From positions 25,021,949 through 25,085,948 of the forward strand of contig NC_135553.1 of the NCBI RefSeq assembly GCF_964340395.1: 64,000 nt of DNA. The letters run 5' to 3'. Shown piece by piece: positions 36,194 through 50,800 of the stretch; within the stretch, counting starts at the first letter, position 1; every line of letters begins with the position of its first letter. Below the pieces are notes generated by a model. The model was not told the DNA's origin, did no database searches, and saw nothing but the letters and a program-made list of their open reading frames with translations. The stretch comes from Glandiceps talaboti. Taxonomy: Eukaryota > Hemichordata > Enteropneusta > Spengelidae. The position numbers were made by a program, and so were the translations under genes.

Positions 36194-36770
36194 CTAAAGT
36201 GAATTAATAAAAGTATTTATTGAAACAACATCCATTCGAATTGTAATATTTACTAAATCCTTAATCAAAATTGCTAACATCTAATATTCCATTGTGTAAT
36301 GTGGTTCATATAATGCATGAGCATCATTCTACATCATGGCACTGTGAAATTATTTCACAAGTTTCTATGTCATTCATTCTCCAGTGTTCGAGATATGAGT
36401 CAAAACACTCAAAATTGCTATTACTTTACTAAGCTCTAAAAAAATATTACTGCTGATAATATCATAATTGAATATATAAAACAATAGACAATATATTTAC
36501 ATATTGAATGATTGTAATATCTACACTCAAAATTGCTATTACTTAATCTGACCTTTTAGAAAAATTACTTCAATACAATGTTTATTTTACTCTAATTTTA
36601 GCCTGAAAATACTTGTGAACTAAGCTTGTCATGTGATTAGTATTCAGAAGGCCACCCTCTCCCCCTGAGATTGTACTTGTATTTATCATTAATGACAGGA
36701 GAAAAATATCGACAATAACACATTGATGAAATTGTGTCGACTAATTTTAAAATTCAGAATGTTGACTCAC

Positions 36771-36844
36771 ATCTGTGGCATTCGCAGTCGTTGTCACATC
36801 CATCCAGCTCCATTCTTCATACCATCTTCCGTGGCCTTGTAATC
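36771..36844 (-). other. Exon-like cassette, diverged unit 1 (74 nt)
   Basis: The minus-strand acceptor ttatttactcacttaag and donor GAT|gtgagt bound 74 nt. The first frame reads DYKATEDGMKNGAGWM then stop; its initiating ATG has become AAG. An internal ATG frame, MDVTTTANATD, runs open to the donor in phase 0. Both readings align with those of the main-array cassette, although the nucleotide sequence is much diverged. Confidence 0.45.
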
Positions 36845-37091
36845 CTTAAGTGAGTAAATAAAAGATAATTTATTTATTTATTGAATGAAAAGAAATTTAT
36901 TGAAATTGTAATGTTTACACTCAAAATTACTAATATTGACTAACTTCTTTGTTGCTACTTATCATGTGATAAGAATTCACAAGGCCACCCTCTCCTCGTT
37001 AGATAACTTGTATTTATCATTGATGACAGAAGAAAAAAATATTGCCCAAAAACAAATTGATGAAATTTATGGCGACTCGATGTTGACCCAC

Positions 37092-37170
37092 TTCTGTGGT
37101 GTTTGCAATCAGTGTCACACCCATCCCTCTCCACTCTTTGTATCATCGTCTGTGGCCTTGTAATCCATTG
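37092..37170 (-). other. Exon-like cassette, diverged unit 2 (79 nt)
   Basis: The minus-strand acceptor ttttgtaccttcag precedes CAATGG, and the donor is GAA|gtgggt. The upstream frame reads MDYKATDDDTKSGEGWV then stop. The internal ATG frame reads MGVTLIANTTE, open to the donor in phase 0. The layout is the same as in unit 1 and the main array. Confidence 0.45.
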
Positions 37171-37247
37171 CTGAAGGTACAAAATATTGGGCAACAAAAT
37201 CTAATGACCATTTTCAGTAAATTTACAAATCCAAAATCTTCACTTAC

Positions 37248-37327
37248 TTCTTCCACTTCTTGATTGGCTGTCTGGTGTTCATCTGCCATCTGTGTTCGTG
37301 TTATCTTCCGTGACCTTGAGTTCCATC
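37248..37327 (-). other. First of about 64 exon-like cassettes of the main array (80 nt)
   Basis: The standard cassette is acceptor cctttcag, 80 nt, then donor GAA|gtaagt, on the minus strand. In this first unit the acceptor side is tttgatcag, after a 10-bp deletion that still leaves AG. Two frames matter. An upstream ATG one base from the acceptor reads MELKVTEDDTNTDGR then stop (in this copy one residue differs). A second ATG in good context (cagATGG) reads MADEHQTANQEVEE straight into the donor. The upstream stop overlaps codons 3-4 of the second frame. The cassette recurs about every 419 bp to 63.7 kb. Confidence 0.5.
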
Positions 37328-40300
37328 CTGATCAAACAATACAGTATAAACTTATTGATGGGATGAAATAACAGTTATTTAGATTCTAATATTGACTCTT
37401 AAAGTTGCCACTACTCAATTTAACCTTTTTGAAAAGATATTACCACGGATAATACAATTCTGTTCATCTCCAATATTTCTTCATTCTGCTACAATCTACT
37501 TGTGACATAAGGTTGTCATTACTTGTCGTGTGCTTAGTACTGACAAAAGAACTTTTTGATAACTTATACTTTCCATTGCAGATGGGAATAAATATTGGGC
37601 AACAAAATTTAATGACCATTCACAATAATTATACAATTCCAAAATCTTCACTTACTTCTTCCACTTCTTGATTGGCTGTCTGGTGTTCATCTGCCATCTG
37701 TGTTCGTGTCATCTTCCGTGACCTTGAGTTCCATCCTGAAAGGAATGAATCAAACAATACAGTATAAACTTATTGATGGAATGAAATAACAGTTATTTAG
37801 ATTCTAATATTTACTCTTAAAGTTGCCACTACTCAATTTAACCTTTTTGAAAAGATATTACCACGGATAATACAATTCTGTTCATCTCCAATATTACTTC
37901 ATTCTGCTACAATCTACTTGTGACATAGGGTTGTCATTACTTGTCGTGTGCTTAGTACTGACAAAAGAACTTTTTGATAACTTATACTTTCCATTGCAGA
38001 TGGGAATAAATATTGGGCAACAAAATTTAATGACCATTCACAATAATTATACAATTCCAAAATCTTCACTTACTTCTTCCACTTCTTGATTGGCTGTCTG
38101 GTGTTCATCTGCCATCTGTGTTCGTGTCATCTTCCGTGACCTTGAGTTACATCCTGAAAGGAATGAATCAAACAATACAGTATAAACTTATTGGTGGAAT
38201 GAAATAAGAGTTACTTAGATTCTAATATTTATTCTTAAAGTTCCCACTACTCAATTTAACCTTTTTGAAAAGATATTATCAGGGATAATACAATTCTGTT
38301 CATCTCCAAAATACTTCTTCATTCTGCTACAATCCACTTGTGACATAAGGTTGTCATTACTTGTCGTGTGCTTAGTACTGACAAAAGAACTTTTTGATAA
38401 CTTATACTTTCCATTGCAGATGGTAAGAAATATTGGGCAACAGAATTTAATGACCATTCTCAGTAATTATACAATTCCAAAATCTTCACTTACTTCTTCC
38501 ACTTCTTGATTGGCTGTCTGGTGTTCATCTGCCATCTGTGTTCGTGTCATCTTCCGTGACCTTGAGTTCCATCCTGAAAGGAATGAATCAAACAATACAG
38601 TATAAACTTATTGATGGAATGAAATAACAGTTATTTAGATTCTAATACTTACTCTTAAAGTTGCCACTACTCAATTTAACCTCTTTGAAAAGATATTACC
38701 ACGGATAATATAATTCTGTTCATCTCCAAAATATTTCTTTATTCTGCTACAATCTACTTGTGACATAAGGTTGTCATTACTTGTCGTGTGCTTAGTACTG
38801 ACAAAACAACTTTTTGATAACTTATACTTTCCATTGCAGATGGGAATAAATATTGGGCAACAAAATTTAATGACCATTCTCAGTAATTATACAATTCCAA
38901 AATCTTCACTTACTTCTTTCACTTCTTGATTGGCTGTCTGGTGTTCATCTGCCATCTGTGTTCGTGTCATCTTCCGTGACCTTGAGTTCCATCCTGAAAG
39001 GAATGAATCAAACAATACAGTATAAACTTATTGATGGAATGAAATAACAGTTATTTAGATTCTAATATTTACTCTTAAAGTTGCCACTACTCAATTTAAC
39101 CTTTTTGAAAAGATATTACCACGGAAAATACAATTCTATTCATCTCCAATATTTCTTCATTCTGCTACAATCTACTTGTGACATAAGGTTGTCATTACTT
39201 GTCGTGTGCTTAGTACTGACAAAAGAACTTTATGATAACTTATACTTTCCATTGCAGATGGGAATAAATATTAGGCAACAGAATTTAATGACCATTTTCA
39301 ATAATTATACAATTCCAAAATCTTCACTTACTTCTTCCACTTCTTGATTGGCTGTCTGGTGTTCATCTGCCATCGGTGTTCGTGTCATCTTCCGTGACCT
39401 TGAGTTCCATCCTGAAAGGAATAAATCAAACAATGTACAGTATAAACTTATTGATGGAATGAAATAACAGTTATTTAGATTCTAATATTTACTCTTAAAG
39501 TTGCCACTACTCAATTTAACCTCTTTGAAAAGATATTACCACGGATAATATAATTCTGTTCATCTCCAAAATATTTCCTTATTTTGCTACAATCTACTTG
39601 TGACATAAGGTTGTCATTACTTGTCGTGTGCTTAGTACTGACAAAACAACTTTTTGATAACTTATACTTTCCATTGCAGATGGAAAGAAATAACTGGGCA
39701 ACAAAATTTAATGACCATTTTCAATAATTATACAATTCCAAAATCTTTACTTACTTCTTCCACTTCTTGATTGGCTGTCTGGTGTTCATCTGCCATCTGT
39801 GTTCGTGTCATCTTCCGTGACCTTGAGTTCCATCCTGAAAGGAATGAATCAAACAATACAGTATAAACTTATTGATGGAATGAAGTAACAGTTATTTAGA
39901 TTCTAATATTTACTCTTAAAGTTGCCACTACTCAATTTAACCTTTTTGAAAAGATATTACCACGGATAATACAATTCTATTCATCTCCAATATTTCTTCA
40001 TTCTGCTACAATCTACTTGTGACATAAGGTTGTCATTACTTGTCGTGTGCTTAGTACTGACAAAACAACTTTTTGATAACTTATACTTTCCATTGCAGAT
40101 GGGAATAAATATTAGGCAAAAAAATTTAATGACCATTTTCAATAATTATACAATTCCAAAATCTTCACTTACTTCTTCCACTTCTTGATTGGCTGTCTGG
40201 TGTTCATCTGCCATCTGTGTTCGTGTCATCTTCCGTGACCTTGAGTTCCATTCTGAAAGGAATGAATCAAGCAATACAGTATAAACTTATTGATGGAATG

Positions 40301-43300
40301 AAATAACAGTTATTTAGATTCTAATATTTACTCTTAAAGTTGCCACTACTCAATTTAACCTCTTTGAAAAGATATTACCACGGATAATATAATTCTGTTC
40401 ATCTCCAAAATATTTCTTTATTCTGCTACAATCTACTTGTGACATAAGGTTGTCATTACTTGTCGTGTGCTTAGTACTAACAAAACAACTTTTTGATAAC
40501 TTATACATTCCATTGCAGATGGGAAGAAATATTGGGCAACAAAATTTAATGACCATTCTCAGTAATTATACAATTCCAAAATCTTCACTTACTTCTTCCA
40601 CTTCTTGATTGGCTGTCTGGTGTTCATCTGCCATCTGTGTTCGTGTCATCTTCCGTAACCTTGAGTTCCATCCTGAAAGGAATGAATCAAACAATACAGT
40701 ATAAACTTATTGATGGAATGAAATAAGTTATTTAGATTCTAATATTTACTCTTATTAGTTGCCACTACTCACTTTAACCTTTTTGAAAAGATATTACCAC
40801 GGATAATATAATTCTGTTCATCTCCAAAATATTTCCTTACTTTGCTACAATCTACTTGTGACATAAGGTTGTCATTACTTGTCGTGTGCTTAGTACTGAC
40901 AAAACAACTTTTTGATAACTTATACTTTCCATTGCAGATGGAAAGAAATAAGTGGGCAACAAAATTTAATGACCATTTTGAATAATTATACAATTCCAAA
41001 ATCTTCACTTACTTCTTCCACTTCTTGATTGGCTGTCTGGTGTTCATCTGCCATCTGTGTTCGTGTCATCTTCCGTGACCTTGAGTTCCATCCTGAAAGG
41101 AATGAATCAAACAATACAGTATAAACTTATTGATGGAATGAAGTAACAGTTATTTAGATTCTAATATTTACTCTTAAAGTTGCCACTACTCAATTTAACC
41201 TCTTTGAAAAGATATTACCACGGATAATATAATTCTGTTCATCTCCAAAATATTTCCTTACTTTGCTACAATCTACTTGTGACATAAGGTTGTCATTACT
41301 TGTCGTGTGCTTAGTACTGACAAAACAACTTTTTGATAACTTATACTTTCCATTGCAGATGGAAAGAAATAACTGGGCAACAAAATTTAATGACCATTTT
41401 CAATAATTATACAATTCCAAAATCTTCACTTACTTCTTCCACTTCTTGATTGGCTGTCTGGTGTTCATCTGCCATCTGTGTTCGTGTCATGTTCCGTGAC
41501 CTTGAGTTCCATCCTGAAAGGAATGAATCAAACAATACAGTATAAACTTATTGATGGAATGAAGTAACAGTTATTTAGATTCTAATATTTACTCTTAAAG
41601 TTGCCACTACTCAATTTAACCTCTTTGAAAAGATATTACCACGGATAATATAATTCTGTTCATCTCCAAAATATTTCTTTATTCTGCTACAATCTACTTG
41701 TGACATAAGGTTGTCATTACTTGTCGTGTGCTTAGTACTAACAAAACAACTTTTTGATAACTTATACATTCCATTGCAGATGGGAAGAAATATTGGGCAA
41801 CAAAATTTAATGACCATTCTCAGTAATTATACAATTCCAAAATCTTCACTTACTTCTTCCACTTCTTGATTGGCTGTCTGGTGTTCATCTGCCATCTGTG
41901 TTCGTGTCATCTTCCGTAACCTTGAGTTCCATCCTGAAAGGAATGAATCAAACAATACAGTATAAACTTATTGATGGAATGAAATAAGTTATTTAGATTC
42001 TAATATTTACTCTTATTAGTTGCCACTACTCACTTTAACCTTTTTGAAAAGATATTACCACGGATAATACAATTCTGTTCATCTCCATTATTTCTTCATT
42101 CTGCTACAATCTACTTGTGACATAAGGTTGCCATTGCTTGTCGTGTGCTTAGTATTGACAAAAGAACTTTTTGATAACTTATACTTTCCATTGCAGATGG
42201 GAAGAAATATTGGGCAACAAAATTTAATGACCATTCTCGGTAATTATACAATTCCAAAATCTTCACTTACTTCTTCCACTTCTTGATTGGCTGTCTGGTG
42301 TTCATCTGCCATCTGTGTTCGTGTCATCTTCCGTGACCTTGAGTTCCATCCTGAAAGGAATGAATCAAACAATATAGTATAAACTTATTGATGGAATGAA
42401 ATAACAGTTATTTAGATTCTAATATTTACTCTTAAAGTTGCCACTACTCAATTTAACCATTTTGAAAAGATATTACCACGGATAATACAATTCTGTTCAT
42501 CTCCAAAATATTTCTTCATTCTGCTACAATCTACTTGTGACATAAGGTTGCCATTGCTTGTCGTGTGCTTAGTATTGACAAAAGAACTTTTTGATAACTT
42601 ATACTTTCCATTGCAGATGGGAATAAATATTGGGCAACAAAATTTAATGACCATTCTCGGTAATTATACAATTCCAAAATCTTCACTTACTTCTTCCACT
42701 TCTTGATTGGCTGTCTGGTGTTCATCTGCCATCTGTGTTCGTGTCATCTTCCGTAACCTTGAGTTCCATCCTGAAAGGAATGAATCAAACAATACAGTAT
42801 AAACTTATTGATGGAATGAAATAAGTTATTTAGATTCTAATATTTACTCTTATTAGTTGCCACTACTCACTTTAACCTTTTTGAAAAGATATTACCACGG
42901 ATAATACAATTCTGTTCATCTCCAAAATATTTCTTTATTCTGCTACAATCTACTTGTGACATAAGGTTGTCATTACTTGTCGTGTGCTTAGTACTAACAA
43001 AACAACTTTTTGATAACTTATACATTCCATTGCAGATGGGAAGAAATATTGGGCAACAAAATTTAATGACCATTCTCAGTAATTATACAATTCCAAAATC
43101 TTCACTTACTTCTTCCACTTCTTGATTGGCTGTCTGGTGTTCATCTGCCATCTGTGTTCGTGTCATCTTCCGTAACCTTGAGTTCCATCCTGAAAGGAAT
43201 GAATCAAACAATACAGTATAAACTTATTGATGGAATGAAATAAGTTATTTAGATTCTAATATTTACTCTTAAAGTTGCCACTACTCAATTTAACCTCTTT

Positions 43301-46300
43301 GAAAAGATATTACCACGGATAATATAATTCTGTTCATCTCCAAAATATTTCCTTACTTTGCTACAATCTACTTGTGACATAAGGTTGTCATTACTTGTCG
43401 TGTGCTTAGTACTGACAAAACAACTTTTTGATAACTTATACTTTCCATTGCAGATGGAAAGAAATAACTGGGCAACAAAATTTAATGACCATTTTCAATA
43501 ATTATACAATTCCAAAATCTTCACTTACTTCTTCCACTTCTTGATTGGCTGTCTGGTGTTCATCTGCCATCTGTGTTCGTGTCATGTTCCGTGACCTTGA
43601 GTTCCATCCTGAAAGGAATGAATCAAACAATACAGTATAAACTTATTGATGGAATGAAGTAACAGTTATTTAGATTCTAATATTTACTCTTAAAGTTGCC
43701 ACTACTCAATTTAACCTCTTTGAAAAGATATTACCACGGATAATATAATTCTGTTCATCTCCAAAATATTTCTTTATTCTGCTACAATCTACTTGTGACA
43801 TAAGGTTGTCATTACTTGTCGTGTGCTTAGTACTAACAAAACAACTTTTTGATAACTTATACATTCCATTGCAGATGGGAAGAAATATTGGGCAACAAAA
43901 TTTAATGACCATTCTCAGTAATTATACAATTCCAAAATCTTCACTTACTTCTTCCACTTCTTGATTGGCTGTCTGGTGTTCATCTGCCATCTGTGTTCGT
44001 GTCATCTTCCGTAACCTTGAGTTCCACCCTGAAAGGAATGAATCAAACAATACAGTATAAACTTATTGATGGAATGAAATAAGTTATTTAGATTCTAATA
44101 TTTACTCTTATTAGTTGCCACTACTCACTTTAACCTTTTTGAAAAGATATTACCACGGATAATACAATTCTGTTCATCTCCATTATTTCTTCATTCTGCT
44201 ACAATCTACTTGTGACATAAGGTTGCCATTGCTTGTCGTGTGCTTAGTATTGACAAAAGAACTTTTTGATAACTTATACTTTCCATTGCAGATGGGAAGA
44301 AATATTGGGCAACAAAATTTAATGACCATTCTCGGTAATTATACAATTCCAAAATCTTCACTTACTTCTTCCACTTCTTGATTGGCTGTCTGGTGTTCAT
44401 CTGCCATCTGTGTTCGTGTCATCTTCCGTGACCTTGAGTTCCATCCTGAAAGGAATGAATCAAACAATATAGTATAAACTTATTGATGGAATGAAATAAC
44501 AGTTATTTAGATTCTAATATTTACTCTTAAAGTTGCCACTACTCAATTTAACCATTTTGAAAAGATATTACCACGGATAATACAATTCTGTTCATCTCCA
44601 AAATATTTCTTCATTCTGCTACAATCTACTTGTGACATAAGGTTGCCATTGCTTGTCGTGTGCTTAGTATTGACAAAAGAACTTTTTGATAACTTATACT
44701 TTCCATTGCAGATGGGAATAAATATTGGGCAACAAAATTTAATGACCATTCTCGGTAATTATACAATTCCAAAATCTTCACTTACTTCTTCCACTTCTTG
44801 ATTGGCTGTCTGGTGTTCATCTGCCATCTGTGTTCGTGTCATCTTCCGTGACCTTGAGTTCCATCCTGAAAGGAATGAATCAAACAATATAGTATAAACT
44901 TATTGAAGGAATGAAATAACAGTTATTTAGATTCTAATATTTACTCTTAAAGTTGCCACTACTCAATTTAACCATTTTGAAAAGATATTACCACGGATAA
45001 TACAATTCTGTTCATCTCCAAAATATTTCTTCATTCTGCTACAATCTACTTGTGACATAAGGTTGTCATTACTTGTCGTGTGCTTAGTACTGACAAAAGA
45101 ACTTTTTGATAACTTATACTTTCCATTGCAGATGGGAAGAAATATTGGGCAACAAAATTTAATGACCATTCTCGGTAATTATACAATTCCAAAATCTTCA
45201 CTTACTTCTTCCACTTCTTGATTGGCTGTCTGGTGTTCATCTGCCATCTGTGTTCGTGTCATCTTCCGTAACCTTGAGTTCCATCCTGAAAGGAATGAAT
45301 CAAACAATACAGTATAAACTTATTGATGGAATGAAATAACAGTTATTTAGATTCTAATATTTACTCTTAAAGTTGCCACTACTCAATTTAACCATTTTGA
45401 AAAGATATTACCACGGATAATACAATTCTGTTCATCTCCAAAATATTTCTTCATTCTGCTACAATCTACTTGTGACATAAGGTTGTCATTACTTGTCGTG
45501 TGCTTAGTACTGACAAAAGAACTTTTTGATAACTTATACTTTCCATTGCAGATGGGAATAAATATTGGGCAACAAAATTTAATGACCATTCTCAATAATT
45601 ATACAATTCCAAAATCTTCACTTACTTCTTCCACTTCTTGATTGGCTGTCTGGTGTTCATCTGCCATCTGTGTTCGTGTCATGTTCCGTGACCTTGAGTT
45701 CCATCCTGAAAGGAATGAATCAAACAATACAGTATAAACTTATTGATGGAATGAAGTAACAGTTATTTAGATTCTAATATTTACTCTTAAAGTTGCCACT
45801 ACTCAATTTAACCTCTTTGAAAAGATATTACCACGGATAATATAATTCTGTTCATCTCCAAAATATTTCTTTATTCTGCTACAATCTACTTGTGACATAA
45901 GGTTGTCATTACTTGTCGTGTGCTTAGTACTAACAAAACAACTTTTTGATAACTTATACATTCCATTGCAGATGGGAAGAAATATTGGGCAACAAAATTT
46001 AATGACCATTCTCAGTAATTATACAATTCCAAAATCTTCACTTACTTCTTCCACTTCTTGATTGGCTGTCTGGTGTTCATCTGCCATCTGTGTTCGTGTC
46101 ATCTTCCGTAACCTTGAGTTCCATCCTGAAAGGAATGAATCAAACAATACAGTATAAACTTATTGATGGAATGAAATAAGTTATTTAGATTCTAATATTT
46201 ACTCTTATTAGTTGCCACTACTCACTTTAACCTTTTTGAAAAGATATTACCACGGATAATACAATTCTGTTCATCTCCATTATTTCTTCATTCTGCTACA

Positions 46301-47810
46301 ATCTACTTGTGACATAAGGTTGCCATTGCTTGTCGTGTGCTTAGTATTGACAAAAGAACTTTTTGATAACTTATACTTTCCATTGCAGATGGGAAGAAAT
46401 ATTGGGCAACAAAATTTAATGACCATTCTCGGTAATTATACAATTCCAAAATCTTCACTTACTTCTTCCACTTCTTGATTGGCTGTCTGGTGTTCATCTG
46501 CCATCTGTGTTCGTGTCATCTTCCGTGACCTTGAGTTCCATCCTGAAAGGAATGAATCAAACAATATAGTATAAACTTATTGATGGAATGAAATAACAGT
46601 TATTTAGATTCTAATATTTACTCTTAAAGTTGCCACTACTCAATTTAACCATTTTGAAAAGATATTACCACGGATAATACAATTCTGTTCATCTCCAAAA
46701 TATTTCTTCATTCTGCTACAATCTACTTGTGACATAAGGTTGCCATTGCTTGTCGTGTGCTTAGTATTGACAAAAGAACTTTTTGATAACTTATACTTTC
46801 CATTGCAGATGGGAATAAATATTGGGCAACAAAATTTAATGACCATTCTCGGTAATTATACAATTCCAAAATCTTCACTTACTTCTTCCACTTCTTGATT
46901 GGCTGTCTGGTGTTCATCTGCCATCTGTGTTCGTGTCATCTTCCGTGACCTTGAGTTCCATCCTGAAAGGAATGAATCAAACAATATAGTATAAACTTAT
47001 TGATGGAATGAAATAACAGTTATTTAGATTCTAATATTTACTCTTAAAGTTGCCACTACTCAATTTAACCATTTTGAAAAGATATTACCACGGATAATAC
47101 AATTCTGTTCATCTCCAAAATATTTCTTCATTCTGCTACAATCTACTTGTGACATAAGGTTGTCATTACTTGTCGTGTGCTTAGTACTGACAAAAGAACT
47201 TTTTGATAACTTATACTTTCCATTGCAGATGGGAAGAAATATTGGGCAACAAAATTTAATGACCATTCTCGGTAATTATACAATTCCAAAATCTTCACTT
47301 ACTTCTTCCACTTCTTGATTGGCTGTCTGGTGTTCATCTGCCATCTGTGTTCGTGTCATCTTCCGTAACCTTGAGTTCCATCCTGAAAGGAATGAATCAA
47401 ACAATACAGTATAAACTTATTGATGGAATGAAATAACAGTTATTTAGATTCTAATATTTACTCTTAAAGTTGCCACTACTCAATTTAACCATTTTGAAAA
47501 GATATTACCACGGATAATACAATTCTGTTCATCTCCAAAATATTTCTTCATTCTGCTACAATCTACTTGTGACATAAGGTTGTCATTACTTGTCGTGTGC
47601 TTAGTACTGACAAAAGAACTTTTTGATAACTTATACTTTCCATTGCAGATGGGAATAAATATTGGGCAACAAAATTTAATGACCATTCTCAATAATTATA
47701 CAATTCCAAAATCTTCACTTACTTCTTCCACTTCTTGATTGGCTGTCTGGTGTTCATCTGCCATCTGTGTTCGTGTCATCTTCCGTGACCTTGAGTTCCA
47801 TCCTGAAAGG

Positions 47811-50800
47811 AATAAATCAAACAATACAGTATAAACTCTTTGATGGAATAAAATAACAGTTATTTAGATTCTAATATTTACTCTTAAAGTTGCCACTACT
47901 CATTTTAACCTCTTTGAAAAGATATTACCACGGATAATATAATTCTGTTCATCTCCAAAGTATTTCTTTATTATGCTACAATCTACTTGTGACATAAGGT
48001 TGTCATTACTTGTCTTGTGCTTAGTACTGACAAAAGAATTTTTTGATAACTTATACTTTCCATTGCAGATGGGAAGAAATATTGGGCAACAAAATTTAAT
48101 GACCATTCTCATTAATTATACAATTCCAAAATCTTCACTTACTTCTTCCACTTCTTGATTGGCTGTCTGGTGTTCATCTGCCATCTGTGTTCGTGTCATC
48201 TTCCGTGACCTTGAGTTCCATCCTGAAAGGAATGAATCAAACAATACAGTATAAACTTATTAATGGAATAAAATAACAGTTATTTAGATTCTAATATTTA
48301 CTCTTAAAGTTGCCACTACTCAATTTAACCACGGATAATATAATTCTGTTCAGCTCCAAAATATTTCTTCATTCTGCTACAATCTACTTGTGACATAAGG
48401 TTGTCATTACTTGTCGTGTGCTTAGTACTGACAAAAGAACTTTTTGATAACTTGTACTTTCCATTGCAGATGGGAATAAATATTGGGCAACAAAATTTAA
48501 TGATCATTCACAGTAATTATTTAATTCCAAAATCTTCACTTACTTCTTCCATTTCTTGATTGGCTGTCTGGTGTTCATCTGCCATCTGTGTTCGTGTCAT
48601 CTTCCGTTACCTTGAGTTCCATCCTGAAAGGAATGAATCAAACAATACAGTATAAACTTATTGATGGAATGAAATAACAGTTATTTAGATTCTAATATTT
48701 ACTCTTAAAGTTGCCACTACTCAATTTAACCTTTTTGAAAAGATATTACCACGGATAATATAATTCTGTTCATCTCCAAAATATTTCTTTCTTCTGCTAC
48801 AATCTACTTGTGACATAAGGTTGTCATTACTTGCCGTGTGCTTAGCACTGACAAAAGAACTTTTTGATAACTTATACTTTCCATTGCAGATGGGAAGAAA
48901 TATTGGGCAACAAAATTTAATGACCATTCTCAGTAATTATACAATTCCAAAATCTTCACTTACTTCTTCCACTTCTTGATTGGCTGTCTGGTGTTCATCT
49001 GCCATCTGTGTTCGTGTCATCTTCCGTGACCTTGAGTTCCATCCTGAAAGGAATGAATCAAACAATACAGTATAAACTTATTGATGGAATGAAATAACAG
49101 TTATTTAGATTCTAATATTTACTCTTAAAGTTGCCACTAGTCAATTTAACCTTTTTGAAAAGATATTACCACGGATAATACAATTCTGTTCATCTCCAAA
49201 ATATGTCTTCATTCTGCTACAATCTACTTGTGACATAAGGTTGTCATTACTTGTCGTGTGCATAGTACTGACAAAAGAACTTTTAGATAACTTATACTTT
49301 CCATTGTAGATGGTAACAAATATTGGGCAACAGAATTTAATGACCATTCTCAGTAATTATACAATTGCAAAATCTTCACTTACTTCTTCCACTTCTTGAT
49401 TGGCTGTCTGGTGTTCATCTGCCATCGGTGTTCGTGTCATCTTCCGTGACCTTGAGTTCCATCCTGAAAGGAATGAATCAAACAATACAGTATAAACTTA
49501 TTGATGGAATGAAATAACAGTTATTTAGATTCTAATATTTACTCTTAAAGTTGCCACTACTCAATTTAACCTTTTTGAAAAGATATTACCACGGATAATA
49601 CAATTCTATTCATCTCCAATATTTCTTCATTCTGCTACAATCTACTTGTGGCATAAGGTTGTCATTACTTGTCGTGTGCTTAGTACTGACAAAAGAACTT
49701 TATGATAACTTATACTTTCCATTGCAGATGGGAATAAATATTAGGCAACAAAATTTAATGACCATTTTCAATAATTATACAATTCCAAAATCTTCACTTA
49801 CTTCTTCCACTTCTTGATTGGCTGTCTGGTGTTCATCTGCCATCTGTGTTCGTGTCATCTTCCGTGACCTTGAGTTCCATCCTGAAAGGAATAAATCAAA
49901 CAATACAGTATAAACTTATTGATGGAATGAAATAACAGTTATTTAGATTCTAATATTTACTCTTAAAGTTGCCACTACTCAATTTAACCTCTTTGAAAAG
50001 ATATTACCACGGATAATATAATTCTGTTCATCTCCAAAATATTTCTTTATTTTGCTACAATCTACTTGTGACATAAGGTTGTCATTACTTGTCGTGTGCT
50101 TAGTACTGACAAAACAACTTTTTGATAACTTATACTTTCCATTGCAGATGGAAAGAAATAACTGGGCAACAAAATTTAATGACCATTCTCAGTAATTATA
50201 CAATTCCAAAATCTTCACTTACTTCTTCCACTTCTTGATTGGCTGTCTGGTGTTCATCTGCCATCTGTGTTCGTGTCATCTTCCGTGACCTTGAGTTCCA
50301 TCCTGAAAGGAATGAATCAAACAATACAGTATAAACTTATTGATGGAATGAAGTAACAGTTATTTAGATTCTAATATTTACTCTTAAAGTTGCCACTACT
50401 CAATTTAACCTTTTTGAAAAGATATTACCACGGATAATACAATTCTATTCATCTCCAATATTTCTTCATTCTGCTACAATCTACTTGTGACATAAGGTTG
50501 TCATTACTTGTCGTGTGCTTAGTACTGACAAAAGAACTTTATGATAACTTATACTTTCCATTGCAGATGGGAATAAATATTAGGCAACAAAATTTAATGA
50601 CCATTTTCAATAATTATACAATTCCAAAATCTTCACTTACTTCTTCCACTTCTTGATTGGCTGTCTGGTGTTCATCTGCCATCTGTGTTCGTGTCATCTT
50701 CCGTGACCTTGAGTTCCATCCTGAAAGGAATAAATCAAACAATGTACAGTATAAACTTATTGATGGAATGAAATAACAGTTATTTAGATTCTAATATTTA

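Larger units (their letters stand above)
36160..37200. repeat. Degenerate edge of the 419-bp array
   Basis: At least three strongly diverged monomers can be aligned to the main array by segments such as gtccatcctaaag-tgaatt, actcaaaattgctattactt with tgaccttttagaaaaa, and tggccttgtaatcc. The distal array flank is outside the window. Here the divergence is far above that inside the main array. This is expected where unequal exchange homogenises the centre but not the edge. Splice-like signals survive in these units (see the exon-like entries). Confidence 0.75.

Noticed and set aside
37560-37640. A second exon per monomer, starting after ggaaag or after ttcttttgtcag and ending at ccgtg|gtaata
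   Set aside because: It would restore phase with the 80-nt cassette. However, the ggaaag acceptor is lost in tatacattcc-type units, the gtcag acceptor is lost in gccattgcttg-type units, and the frame is broken by the common 2-bp deletion.
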